From assembly GCF_001510645.1 (NCBI RefSeq), contig NZ_LMVB01000001.1, forward strand, positions 1,230,436 to 1,294,435: a stretch of 64,000 bases of DNA, read 5' to 3'. A program made the translations under genes and the position numbers. Shown in pieces: positions 55,913 through 64,000 of this stretch. The DNA is from Paenibacillus sp. FJAT-29882. GTDB taxonomy: Bacteria; Bacillota; Bacilli; Bacillales; DSM-1321. Below the pieces are notes generated by a model. The model had not been told where the DNA came from. It did not search any database and worked only from the letters and a program-made list of their open reading frames with translations. Within the stretch, counting starts at the first letter, position 1. Each line of letters starts with the position of its first letter.

Positions 55913-57016
55913 ATGAACGGAAATGTATGTGTAATCGGTCTTGGTTTAATAGGTGGATCGCTTTCGATGGCGATTAAACATGAACATCCGGAGGTAAACA
56001 TTGTAGGGTTTGACCGGGATGATAACAACGCCCATTTGGCAAAAATTCTTGGAATTATTGATGAAATGACTCCATCAATTGAATGGGGTGTACAAGAAGC
56101 TGACCTTATTATTCTAGCCGTACCAGTCAATGAAACAGAGCGAATTATCAATGAGTTGGCAAATATGAACTTAAAAAAGGACTGCATCGTGACCGATGCC
56201 AGTAGCACAAAAGGTTCAGTTGCAAGAGCGGCAGCAAGCTTACTAGATAAAGGAATTACGTTCATTGGAGGACATCCAATGGCAGGCTCCCATAAAAGTG
56301 GTGCTGGTGCTGCTAAGCTTCAATTATTCGAGAATGCTTTTTATTTATTAACCCCAGCAGAGGGAACTCTTGATTCAGACATCGATAGACTTAAAGCATG
56401 GTTAAAAGGAACAAAAGCTAACTTCTTACTCGTAACACCGGATAATCATGATTTATTAACGGGTGTCATCAGCCATTTTCCACATATTATTGCTTCAGGG
56501 CTCGTCAAACAAGCAGAACATTACAGTATTAGAAATCCGCTCGTCTCGCGTTTGGCAGCAGGGGGATTCCGGGATATCACAAGAATCGCGTCAAGCAGTC
56601 CAGAAATGTGGCGGGATATTCTTATTCATAATAAATCAGTATTAGTTGAATTAATGGATAACTGGATCGAAGAAATGGTTCAGGTGAAAGATTTGATCAC
56701 GTCTGAGGATCGTGACGGTATTTATCGTTTTTTTCAGGAAGCTAAAGAGTTTCGTGATGATCTTCCTGTCCATGGAAAAGGAGCGATACCTGCTTATTAC
56801 GATTTATATATTGATGTTCCGGATTATCCTGGTGTGATTTCGGAAATTACGGGATATTTTGCAAAAGAAGAGATAAGCATTACCAATATTCGAATTGTCG
56901 AGACAAGAGAAGATATATTTGGAGTCTTAGTTGTTAGCTTTCAAACAGATGTAGATCGGACAAAAGCCGCTGCATGTATAAAAAAATATACAAGTTTCGA
57001 TACCATTCTCGTATAA
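55913..57016 (+). CDS. tyrA: prephenate dehydrogenase
   Basis: Oxidative decarboxylation of prephenate to 4-hydroxyphenylpyruvate (tyrosine branch). The 367 residues start with the NAD motif VIGLGLIGGSLSMAI. The catalytic His region GGHPMAGSHKSG follows. A C-terminal ACT domain begins near 297 (DVPDYPGVISEITGYFAKE), consistent with feedback control by tyrosine. RBS AGGTGG. Confidence 0.95.
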   Translation: MNGNVCVIGLGLIGGSLSMAIKHEHPEVNIVGFDRDDNNAHLAKILGIIDEMTPSIEWGVQEADLIILAVPVNETERIINELANMNLKKDCIVTDASSTKGSVARAAASLLDKGITFIGGHPMAGSHKSGAGAAKLQLFENAFYLLTPAEGTLDSDIDRLKAWLKGTKANFLLVTPDNHDLLTGVISHFPHIIASGLVKQAEHYSIRNPLVSRLAAGGFRDITRIASSSPEMWRDILIHNKSVLVELMDNWIEEMVQVKDLITSEDRDGIYRFFQEAKEFRDDLPVHGKGAIPAYYDLYIDVPDYPGVISEITGYFAKEEISITNIRIVETREDIFGVLVVSFQTDVDRTKAAACIKKYTSFDTILV

Positions 57017-57046
57017 TGTCGGAATAATTATAAAGGAGATCAGTAG

Positions 57047-58333
57047 ATGGCGACACAAACATTACAAACAAACATTGCATCACTAAAAGGAACTTTATCT
57101 ATACCAGGGGATAAATCCATTTCACATCGTTCGATCATGTTTGGTGCTTTAGCGGAAGGAGTTACCAAAATTGAAAACTTTCTTCCAGGAGCGGATTGTA
57201 TAAGTACGATCGATTGCTTTTCTAAATTAGGTGTCAGCATTCAGCAGAATGGCGACCGTGTCGAAGTAATCGGTAAGGGTTTTTCAGGGTTAAAAGCACC
57301 AAGTGAAGTTCTTGATGTAGGTAATTCTGGTACAACGATTCGGCTTATGCTCGGAATCTTGGCAGGTCAGGCTTTTCAGGCGGAGTTGATTGGCGATGAT
57401 TCAATTGGGAAACGTCCAATGACACGAGTGGTGAATCCTTTGAAGCAAATGGGAGCGGATATTGACGGTAGGAATAACGGTGAATTTACACCACTTTCGG
57501 TTAATGGAACTGAACTTAAAGGAATTCGGTATGAGCTTCCCGTAGCAAGCGCACAGGTGAAGTCTGCGATCATCTTAGCTGGTCTTCAAGCTAAAGGTAC
57601 GACAACCATTGTTGAACCTGAAAAAACACGTGACCACACTGAGCGAATGATTGTCCAATTTGGCGGGAAAGTGGAAAGAAAGGGAAATGAAATTAGTGTT
57701 GAAGGTGGCCAAAGTTTTCAAGGCACTTCCGTGTATGTTCCTGGAGATATATCTTCAGCAGCCTTTTTCATGGTGGCCGCTGCGATTACACCTAATAGTG
57801 AAGTTAAGCTATTAAACGTAGGCTTAAATCCTACCCGTACCGGAATTATTGACGTGCTAGAACGAATGGGTGCAGATATCGAGATTGAACCAGTCCATGA
57901 AAAAGGCGAGCCGTACGGTCATATCACAGTACGTTCCTCCAAACTTCATGCCATTACGATTGAAGGAGATTTAATCCCACGTTTAATCGATGAAATTCCT
58001 GTTATCGCTCTGTTAGCTGTTAGAGCAGAAGGAACGACCGTCATTAAGGATGCAGCAGAATTGAAAGTGAAAGAAACAAACCGGATTGATACAGTTGCAG
58101 ATGAACTAACACGTCTAGGAGCTAAAATCAAGCCAACTGAAGACGGCTTAGTCATTACAGGAGGTTCGCCACTACATGGTGGTGAAGTTTCAAGTCATGG
58201 AGATCACCGCATTGGTATGATGCTAGCAATTGCAGGATTAGTTGCGAGTGATGAAATAATCCTCACTGATTCAAAGGCGATAGAAGTTTCATATCCTCAG
58301 TTTTTTGACCATTTGACAACATTAATAAAATAA
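57047..58333 (+). CDS. aroA: 3-phosphoshikimate 1-carboxyvinyltransferase (EPSP synthase)
   Basis: Joins shikimate 3-phosphate and PEP (aroE in B. subtilis). The 428 residues contain [57 protein letters not shown] and the [14 protein letters not shown] terminal block. The glycine loop GNSGTT is of the Bacillus type. RBS AAGGAG. A perfect 13-bp hairpin follows. Confidence 0.96.
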   Translation: MATQTLQTNIASLKGTLSIPGDKSISHRSIMFGALAEGVTKIENFLPGADCISTIDCFSKLGVSIQQNGDRVEVIGKGFSGLKAPSEVLDVGNSGTTIRLMLGILAGQAFQAELIGDDSIGKRPMTRVVNPLKQMGADIDGRNNGEFTPLSVNGTELKGIRYELPVASAQVKSAIILAGLQAKGTTTIVEPEKTRDHTERMIVQFGGKVERKGNEISVEGGQSFQGTSVYVPGDISSAAFFMVAAAITPNSEVKLLNVGLNPTRTGIIDVLERMGADIEIEPVHEKGEPYGHITVRSSKLHAITIEGDLIPRLIDEIPVIALLAVRAEGTTVIKDAAELKVKETNRIDTVADELTRLGAKIKPTEDGLVITGGSPLHGGEVSSHGDHRIGMMLAIAGLVASDEIILTDSKAIEVSYPQFFDHLTTLIK

Positions 58334-58341
58334 GATAATTG

Positions 58342-58406
58342 TGATGATTCAACCAAATTATCCTTTCGAATGGGGAAGGTCTTAAATTAGGTTGAATCAT
58401 CATTTT
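58342..58406 (+). terminator. hairpin after aroA
   Basis: TGATGATTCAACC and GGTTGAATCATCA are perfect 13-bp arms about 35 nt apart, followed by TTTTC. Confidence 0.5.
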
Positions 58407-58498
58407 CTGTGGAAAAGGGGCGGGACTTCGCAAAATCAGCTCGACACCGCCACCGTTATAAGGCGATACAAATTAAGAACCTGAACCTTTTTTATCGT
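58406..58498 (+). repeat. intergenic repeat, family B (copy 2)
   Basis: The module order is the same as at 7021-7112: 'CTGTGGAAAAGGGGC', 'TTCGCAAAATCAGCT', 'CACCGCCACC' and 'ACCTGAACC' with a T run. Confidence 0.65.
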
Positions 58499-58599
58499 TG
58501 GCTTGGGATTAGATGCCAAAGGATGTTTTTTTATAAATGAACATATCTCTTGGTTCCTTTTCATAAGCTGGTCATAAGACAAGGCTAGGGAGAGGTTCT

Positions 58600-58668
58600 A
58601 TGTCGAATTATATCATTGATAAAGTAATGGTATAGCAAGATGGCAAGACGTCAAAGAAGTCCATTGTA
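58600..58668 (+). other. interrupted 5' end of the following gene: ATG with RBS, then in-frame TAG
   Basis: ATG 58600 follows a good GGGAGAGG site and is in frame with the next ORF. It reads MSNYIIDKVMV, then TAG at 58633-58635, then QDGKTSKKSIV and directly into the ORF at 58669. The original start of the gene is therefore probably here, with a nonsense codon at position 12. A single-base change would restore it. Confidence 0.6.
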
Positions 58669-59472
58669 GTGAAAGATGACCAAGTGGATTCTATTCACAA
58701 CCCTGTCAATCAACTGAAAATGATGAAACAAAATCTGGAAAACTTTATTATGAGTCCTGTTACAACGACAGTCTTAAATGAATCGAAACTACCTGCCTCC
58801 CAGTCACTGTATGAACAGCATGTGTTAAAAGGTGTTGGGATGATCTTAATTCCTGTAAAAGTTGCTTACGTATATCTCCTCACTCCCTGTCTAGAAGAAA
58901 TACGAAAACGTATGAAAGAATCACCACTTGATTATCTACTTGCGATTAAAGTTGCCCAAAATACGATCTCCCCAAAGCTCATGCAACGCTGTATTAAAGA
59001 ACGTATCCCCGCTGTATTTGTGGAAATTACGGATTTAGATGAATTAAAACGGCTTCCATGGAGCTGGATTCGCCAATTTTCCTTTCCATATAATCCGATT
59101 TTTATCCCTATATTCAGACAAGAAACTGCAAATGACAAAGGGAAGACAATTTGGAATAAGATTATGACTGATGCCAAACTTTCACACAGTAAAGAGTCCC
59201 TTATTGAAGGTGCTCCTATCTCTGTTCCAACATTAAAAAAAATTGGTTTGTATCCGATAAAAGGATATTTGCGTAATAATGGAGAATTAAGCTATAACTT
59301 ATTTTATTCTTCGCACGATACAAGTGACTTCAATGGAATTTCAGAAGCGGAATATGATAAACTGGTTGTCACCGTGTTAAATGGGGAGGTTGTGAGGGCA
59401 GGGTCGACACTATCCTTTTCCGATAAAAAAGGATCTGAAATAAAAATCAGAATTCCTGGATTTTTAATATGA
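58669..59472 (+). CDS. hypothetical protein, amidohydrolase-like ends, probably N-truncated
   Basis: The open part from GTG 58669 encodes 267 residues. Together with the interrupted upstream codons the protein begins like the beta-sandwich of amidohydrolases (YIIDKVMV...DGK...KSIVVKDDQVDSI). It ends with VTVLNGEVVRAG, also amidohydrolase-like. The centre lacks HxH or other metal-binding histidines, so an active hydrolase is unlikely. GTG 58669 has no good ribosome site. The gene may be decaying or starting internally. It lies just upstream of ypiA. Function is unassigned. Confidence 0.5.
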   Translation: MKDDQVDSIHNPVNQLKMMKQNLENFIMSPVTTTVLNESKLPASQSLYEQHVLKGVGMILIPVKVAYVYLLTPCLEEIRKRMKESPLDYLLAIKVAQNTISPKLMQRCIKERIPAVFVEITDLDELKRLPWSWIRQFSFPYNPIFIPIFRQETANDKGKTIWNKIMTDAKLSHSKESLIEGAPISVPTLKKIGLYPIKGYLRNNGELSYNLFYSSHDTSDFNGISEAEYDKLVVTVLNGEVVRAGSTLSFSDKKGSEIKIRIPGFLI

Positions 59473-59503
59473 AGAAATTGTATGCAGGGGGAAGGTTTTT
59501 ATA

Positions 59504-60763
59504 ATGAACACAATTGAAAAAGTGCTCAGCAATCTAAAAAAAGGCGAATTAGAAGAAGCATTTCTACATATAAATCGAATAAAATCATCTGAAGCAATTG
59601 AAGAGATGCTCCTTTTAGCTGAAGAATTATTACAGCTGGGATTTATGGAGCAAGCAAAGGATTTATACGAACATTTACTTAAGCTCTTCCCTAATGAAGG
59701 AGAGCTAATCGTCACACTTGCTGAAATTCTCGTTGATCTGGACCAAGAAGATGAGGCATTCCTGTTGCTTGAAAAGATTAGCATGTCGGATGACATGTAT
59801 CCAAGCGCTCTGCTCCTTTTAGCGGATTTATATCAAATGCAGGGAATGGATGAGGTCAGTGAGCGAAAGCTTAAACAAGCAAAGGAATTGCTACCAAACG
59901 AACCATTGATTGACTTTGCGTTAGCGGAACTGTATTACCAGCAAGGGAAGGATCATGCTGCTGTTGCGAATTATAAAGAGGTACTTAAGCAGCAAAAAGA
60001 AATTGGCGGTGTAAGTATTAACCAGCGATTAGCGCAGACCTTAAGTAATTTGGGTGAGTTTGAAGAAGCCATTCCTTTTTTTGAAAAGGCGTTGGAAGAC
60101 AAACTCGAAATCAACACATTATTTGAATATGCATTAACGGCATACCAAGCAGCCATGTTTGAAACGGCGATTCAAAGGTTTACCGAGCTCAAGGAGTTAG
60201 ATCCAGAGTATCATTCCCTTTATTTGTATCTTGCGAAGTCTTATGAAAGTCTAGAGCGTCTGGATGAAGCTCTAGAAACGGTAAGGGAGGGGATTCACAA
60301 GGATGAATTCAACAAAGAGTTGAATCTTTTTGGGGGTAAAATTGCTTTGAAAAAGGGTCTGACTAATGAGGCAGAATTGTTTTTCAGAGAAGCTCTTGCC
60401 ATTGATCCGGGCTATTTGGAGGCTACGCTGACATTACTTAAGCTGTTCATGCATGAAGAAAAGTATGAGGAGATCATTGAAACGATTGAAAGTGTTAGGA
60501 AATATGGGGAAGATGATCCGCAATTTGAATGGATGCTTGCTGTGAGCCTACAAAAAAGCGAGCGTTACAAAGAAGCATTAGTAAGCTTCCAAAAGGCTTA
60601 TACATTTTTTGCGAATAATCAAGATTTTTTAGAAGATTACGGATTCTTTTTAATTGAAGAAGGAGTACTAGCTACCTCTAGAGAAATATTTAATAAGCTT
60701 CTCGAACTGGATCCGGCAAATGATGAATATGTGCTGATTTTGGATCGATTAGCTGAAGAATAA
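59504..60763 (+). CDS. ypiA: TPR repeat protein YpiA
   Basis: A 419-residue acidic protein made of consecutive tetratricopeptide repeats. Units such as EQAKDLYEHLLKLFPNEGE, AVANYKEVLKQ, and LDEALETVREGIHKDEFNKE recur about every 34 residues along its length. No catalytic, signal or TM segment is present. The role is presumably protein-protein interaction. It is followed by ypiB in one operon, as in B. subtilis. Confidence 0.92.
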   Translation: MNTIEKVLSNLKKGELEEAFLHINRIKSSEAIEEMLLLAEELLQLGFMEQAKDLYEHLLKLFPNEGELIVTLAEILVDLDQEDEAFLLLEKISMSDDMYPSALLLLADLYQMQGMDEVSERKLKQAKELLPNEPLIDFALAELYYQQGKDHAAVANYKEVLKQQKEIGGVSINQRLAQTLSNLGEFEEAIPFFEKALEDKLEINTLFEYALTAYQAAMFETAIQRFTELKELDPEYHSLYLYLAKSYESLERLDEALETVREGIHKDEFNKELNLFGGKIALKKGLTNEAELFFREALAIDPGYLEATLTLLKLFMHEEKYEEIIETIESVRKYGEDDPQFEWMLAVSLQKSERYKEALVSFQKAYTFFANNQDFLEDYGFFLIEEGVLATSREIFNKLLELDPANDEYVLILDRLAEE

Positions 60764-60815
60764 AAAAGGGTAAAGGATGCTGATTGATACAATATCTGTA
60801 CAGAGGAGGGAACTC

Positions 60816-61355
60816 ATGGTGGCAGCCCCTGTATCTGTTAACGAAAAGAAAGACTTTATTCGCTGGTTTTTAAATCATTATCAGTTGAAGCGCAGGGAAT
60901 GTGTATGGATTTTGAATTATTTAATGAGCCATGATCAGTTAATGAAAAAGGTTCATTTTGTGGAAAGTGCTCAATACTGCCCACGAGGCTTGATTATGTC
61001 AACGCATTGTGTGGAAGAGGCACCTTTCCGGTTTTATAAATCCAATATCATGACAACTGACGCAGAGAAGTCGTTTCATGATATCCGCCTTAATCGGGAT
61101 GAAGACATCTATATTCAATTAAATTTTAAATCGGCCTACTCATCCTACCACTATGCCGCGGTTTTAGAAGAAAATCCATTTATGCCAAAAAGCACAGGGA
61201 GTAATGAGAGAGATAAGCTTATGGCAGAGAAGTTTCTAGAAAATTCGTTGGCGACATTCCAGAAAGAGCGGATATTAAAAGCGATCGATAATGCACTTGA
61301 CCTGAATGATAAAGAAACTTTTTATTCATTAACAAAAGAACTGAATAAGCTGTAA
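60816..61355 (+). CDS. ypiB: UPF0302 family protein YpiB
   Basis: ATG 60816 follows GAGGAGGG and gives 179 residues, the same length as B. subtilis YpiB. A longer frame upstream lacks a ribosome site. Conserved text includes [30 protein letters not shown] and [18 protein letters not shown]. The protein is soluble and its function unresolved in the family. Confidence 0.9.
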   Translation: MVAAPVSVNEKKDFIRWFLNHYQLKRRECVWILNYLMSHDQLMKKVHFVESAQYCPRGLIMSTHCVEEAPFRFYKSNIMTTDAEKSFHDIRLNRDEDIYIQLNFKSAYSSYHYAAVLEENPFMPKSTGSNERDKLMAEKFLENSLATFQKERILKAIDNALDLNDKETFYSLTKELNKL

Positions 61356-61495
61356 AGCGATGTTTCAATTAAGTTATGTTTATCGTGATGTTGATTTGCT
61401 ACCTAACGGGGAGACGTGTGAAATCACGGTATTGCACCAATTAGTTTAAAATCATTATCAATTATGGATAACATAGCCTTCAATTAAAACGAAAA
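61356..61495. other. gene-free sequence after ypiB
   Basis: No ORF, repeat or promoter is convincing in this stretch. With the family E hairpin it makes up most of the 520-bp ypiB-ypiF gap. Confidence 0.4.
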
Positions 61496-61609
61496 AGGTT
61501 GTCTAAGGATCAGACCTCACACTCTATACACCGTTTATTGCGTCATATACACGCATATAGACGAGGTATAGTAGCTGTGGCGTCTGGTCCTTTTTTTATG
61601 AGACAACCA
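61496..61609. repeat. hairpin repeat, family E (copy 4)
   Basis: The outer stem is AAGGTTGTCT with AGACAACC. The inner stem is AGGATCAGAC with GTCTGGTCCT, followed by TTTTTT. The middle 'CTCACACTCTATACACCGTT' is shared with copies 1 and 2. It probably terminates ypiA-ypiB. Confidence 0.7.
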
Positions 61610-61875
61610 TATTTTTTAATTTCTGCGAAAACGCTACAAATAACTTTACAGATTTTAAATCTAGTTCAAATGAGATTTCGATCGCGCCATCTACTAAACA
61701 TGATAATAGTTTAATTTGTAAAAATAGAATTAGGTGTTATTAAGCCAAATTTGTATCTGATACTAATTAATGAATATTTTGTTAAAATGAAGGATTACTG
61801 GTAATGATATATGAAACAAGACTTAATCATGATAAAATGTTAGGAGATGATTGATAACTGCAAGGAGTGAGTAAA

Positions 61876-62328
61876 TTGAAGTGGAATTATAAGGAAGTTG
61901 GGTTGTATCAAGAGTCGAAGGAATATGTGGATAGTCTAATCATTCCAATGAATCCGATTTCATTCGGAGTACAGATGAAACATTTTTCGTCCATGCATGA
62001 ATTTATGGGAATATTAACGATGGAAGTCGAGAAGCAATTAAAAGGAAGACTCCTGTTAATGCCGGAGTTAACGTACTGGTCAGAAGGTCAGGACAAAGCA
62101 GATCTCATAGAAATATGGAAAATAAAATTGGCGGAAACTGATTTCAAGCACGTTTTTTGGATTACATCTGACAGTGAGTGGAAAAGATATGAAGATGAGC
62201 TTCCAGGTTCACTCCTATGGATTCCTTCTATTAGGCTTGAACATTTAGAAGAAGGACAAGCAAGGCAGATGATGAACGATCAAGTGCATCAAATGCTCGA
62301 TATGCTTACGCAAAGCTGGAATAAATAG
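61876..62328 (+). CDS. ypiF: DUF2487 family protein YpiF
   Basis: A 150-residue protein starting at TTG 61876 (MKWNYKEVGLYQ), eight bases after AAGGAG. The GTG nine bases upstream overlaps that site. The sequence and position before qcrA match Bacillus YpiF. No signal, TM or catalytic motif is seen. Function is unknown; linkage to qcrABC hints at a role with the bc complex. Confidence 0.85.
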   Translation: MKWNYKEVGLYQESKEYVDSLIIPMNPISFGVQMKHFSSMHEFMGILTMEVEKQLKGRLLLMPELTYWSEGQDKADLIEIWKIKLAETDFKHVFWITSDSEWKRYEDELPGSLLWIPSIRLEHLEEGQARQMMNDQVHQMLDMLTQSWNK

Positions 62329-62341
62329 CATTGGATACACA

Positions 62342-62363
62342 GGCAATATACCACAATATTGCC
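62342..62363. promoter_or_regulatory. inverted repeat upstream of qcrA
   Basis: GGCAATAT and ATATTGCC are perfect 8-bp arms around six bases, about 30 bp upstream of the qcr -35 box. There is no following T run, so an operator-like site is as plausible as a terminator. Confidence 0.4.
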
Positions 62364-62390
62364 ATCATTTAGGACCGACATATATTGACC

Positions 62391-62419
62391 TTGACGGAAT
62401 ATTGAGATATCATTGTAAT
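62391..62419 (+). promoter_or_regulatory. sigma-A promoter of qcrABC
   Basis: TTGACG (62391-62396), 17 bases, TGTAAT (62414-62419), located about 70 bp upstream of qcrA. Confidence 0.7.
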
Positions 62420-62488
62420 GTCCTAGTTTTATAGTGTTGCTATTTATTGGTTAATTGGTTCAGAATAGTAATAGAGGGGGGGAAAAGC

Positions 62489-62995
62489 ATGAGTAAGCGT
62501 AATGTTTCACGACGTCAGTTCCTTAATTACACTCTTACAGGTGTAGGCGGTTTCATGGCTGCAGGAATATTAATGCCAATGGTTCGATTCGCGGTTGATC
62601 CAGTGTTGAAAGCAAGTGCATCAGGAGGATTTATCCCAACGAGTCAGAAAGTTTCGGAATTGACAGCGGAACCAATCCGAGTTGATTACACATTTGATCA
62701 AATCGATGGTTGGTACGAGTCCCAAGTGACGAATACGGCATGGGTATATAAAGCAGATGATGGTAAAATCGTTGCTCTATCACCTGTGTGTAAGCACTTA
62801 GGATGTACTGTTGCTTGGAATACAGACAAAGAACATCCAGAACAATTTTTCTGCCCTTGCCACAATGGTAGATACACAAAAAATGGGGTAAACGTACCAG
62901 GAACTCCACCGATCAAACCGCTAGATGTTTATGAAACGCAAGAAAAAGACGGAATTCTTTATTTAGGGTTACTAAAACCGCATGAGGGGGCGTAA
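62489..62995 (+). CDS. qcrA: menaquinol:cytochrome c reductase Rieske iron-sulfur subunit
   Basis: The Rieske [2Fe-2S] subunit of the bc complex. ATG 62489 follows GAGGGGGGG and gives 168 residues. A twin-arginine signal-anchor (SRRQFLNYTLTGVGGFMAAG) is followed by the cluster-binding motifs CKHLGC (about 108-113) and CPCHNGRY (about 126-133). Both Cys-His pairs and the disulfide cysteines are present. First gene of qcrABC. Confidence 0.97.
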   Translation: MSKRNVSRRQFLNYTLTGVGGFMAAGILMPMVRFAVDPVLKASASGGFIPTSQKVSELTAEPIRVDYTFDQIDGWYESQVTNTAWVYKADDGKIVALSPVCKHLGCTVAWNTDKEHPEQFFCPCHNGRYTKNGVNVPGTPPIKPLDVYETQEKDGILYLGLLKPHEGA

Positions 62996-62998
62996 TCA

Positions 62999-63673
62999 TT
63001 GTTAAACAAGATTTATGATTGGGTTGACGAACGTTTAGACATTGCGCCCATATGGCGGGATATTGCTGACCATGAGGTTCCTGAACACGTAAACCCTGCA
63101 CACCATTTTTCAGCATTTGTTTATTGTTTTGGGGGCTTAACCTTCTTCATTACAGTCATCCAAATTCTTTCAGGTATGTTCTTAACCATGTATTATGTAC
63201 CTGATATCGTGAATGCATGGGAGTCTGTTTACTACTTACAAAACGAAGTGGCATTTGGGCAAATTGTACGAGGTATGCATCACTGGGGAGCAAGTCTAGT
63301 TATTGTGATGATGTTCTTACATACTCTTCGGGTTTTCTTTCAGGGAGCTTATAAAAAACCGCGTGAGCTTAACTGGGTTGTTGGAGTACTAATTTTCTTT
63401 GTCATGTTAGCTTTAGGTTTGACAGGTTATTTATTACCATGGGATATGAAAGCGGTTTTTGCTACAAAAGTTACATTAACAATCGCTGACTCTGTTCCAT
63501 TGATTGGTCCAGCTATTAAAACATTAATTGCTGGAGATCCGACGATTGTTGGAGCGCAGACGTTAACTCGTTTCTTTGCGATACATGTCTTCTTCTTACC
63601 AGCTGCACTATTAGGGTTAATCGCAGCTCACTTTATAATGATCAGAAAACAAGGAATTTCAGGACCGTTGTAA
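62999..63673 (+). CDS. qcrB: menaquinol:cytochrome c reductase cytochrome b subunit
   Basis: A b6-type cytochrome b of 224 residues with four transmembrane helices. Two heme-b histidine pairs lie in MHHWGASLV...LHTLR and in the later helix (FFAIHVFFLPAA...AAHF). Cys43 (FVYCFGG) is the residue that covalently holds the extra heme in the Bacillus enzyme. TTG 62999 follows GAGGGGGCG at the end of qcrA. Confidence 0.97.
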   Translation: MLNKIYDWVDERLDIAPIWRDIADHEVPEHVNPAHHFSAFVYCFGGLTFFITVIQILSGMFLTMYYVPDIVNAWESVYYLQNEVAFGQIVRGMHHWGASLVIVMMFLHTLRVFFQGAYKKPRELNWVVGVLIFFVMLALGLTGYLLPWDMKAVFATKVTLTIADSVPLIGPAIKTLIAGDPTIVGAQTLTRFFAIHVFFLPAALLGLIAAHFIMIRKQGISGPL

Positions 63674-63818
63674 GAAACCCAGAAGCGCTTTAGAAATCTA
63701 GTTTGTACAACTGGACAAGCTTCCGGCTCAAATGCGTAGACTGCATTTACAGGACATAGAAATATTTTTATTCAATAACCTAAATAATAACCTTTTCATA
63801 AAGGAGGGGGATTGTTCA

Positions 63819-64000
63819 ATGCATCGTGGAAAAGGTATGAAATTCGTAGGTGATTCTCGAATCTCAGCGAATAGTAAACCGTTTATTCCGAAAGACTATT
63901 CGGAATACCCAGGTAAAACTGAAGCATTTTGGCCGAATTTCTTATTGAAAGAATGGTTGGTTGGAGCCGTATTCCTTGTTGGTTTTCTTTGCTTAACGGC
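63819..64000 (+). CDS. qcrC: menaquinol:cytochrome c reductase cytochrome c subunit (5' part only)
   Basis: ATG 63819 follows AAGGAGGGGG. The visible 60 codons read MHRGKGMKFVGDSRISANSK through FWPNFLLKEWLVGAVFLVGF, the subunit IV-like N-terminus and first membrane helix of QcrC. The remaining helices and the C-terminal cytochrome c domain with CXXCH lie beyond the window. A 145-bp spacer without evident features separates it from qcrB. Confidence 0.93.
   Translation, partial: MHRGKGMKFVGDSRISANSKPFIPKDYSEYPGKTEAFWPNFLLKEWLVGAVFLVGFLCLT

Overview
The window is a 64 kb piece of core chromosome from a low-GC Gram-positive endospore-former of the Bacillaceae. The evidence is gene content and order, which follow the Bacillus subtilis ypuF-to-qcrC segment almost gene for gene, together with sporulation and germination genes (spmA/spmB, dacB, spoIVA, sleB, ypeB, a YjcZ-type peptide), strong AGGAGG-type ribosome sites, and several TTG/GTG starts. 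I cannot name the species. It is not B. subtilis itself: sigX-rsiX, fni and the trp operon are missing from the places they occupy there, and a sod gene, an asparaginase gene and several repeat families are present.

Layout. 1-3.4 kb: ypuF (partial, minus), a tiny spore-type membrane peptide, and scpA-scpB-ypuI (chromosome condensation). 3.5-6.9 kb: Fe/Mn superoxide dismutase, then the spore cortex operon dacB-spmA-spmB behind a plausible sigma-E promoter. 7.3-14.6 kb: rluB and resABCDE (cytochrome c biogenesis plus the ResDE redox two-component system). 15-18.7 kb: a 52-residue small membrane ORF, serA (minus), an FMN riboswitch with ribU, and fer (minus). 19-28.3 kb: ypbB-recQ-ypbD-ypbE, ypbF, ypbG, mecB, gudB, ypdA. 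28.4-34.5 kb: a frameshifted HXXEE gene, ansA (minus), prsW, sleB-ypeB, ypfA, ypfB. 34.8-43 kb: cmk-plsC, the S1 protein ypfD, ypzI (minus), yphA, der-gpsA, yphE-yphF. 43-51.4 kb: spoIVA, hbs, folE-mtrB, hepS-menG-hepT, ndk, cheR. 51.9-58.3 kb: aroC-aroB-aroH-hisC-tyrA-aroA. 58.6-64 kb: an interrupted unknown gene, ypiA-ypiB, ypiF, and qcrA-qcrB-qcrC (menaquinol:cytochrome c reductase; qcrC is cut by the window edge).

How it fits together: resABC (cytochrome c maturation), hepS-menG-hepT (menaquinone) and qcrABC (the bc complex) build the respiratory chain, and resDE is its usual regulator. The aro block makes chorismate and sends it to tyrosine and phenylalanine. The tryptophan branch is not here, although its regulator TRAP (mtrB) is.

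I found no defence island, prophage, CRISPR array or dedicated novel gene cluster. The unusual material is between the genes. At least five families of intergenic repeats occur. The best supported is a MITE-like element in five copies with about 17-bp terminal inverted repeats and 3-bp target duplications. One copy sits inside a decayed cobalamin-binding-like gene. The two long copies carry twin GGA-loop hairpins that resemble CsrA sites. Two further genes look broken: the HXXEE gene by a frameshift, and the unknown gene near 58.6 kb by an in-frame TAG.
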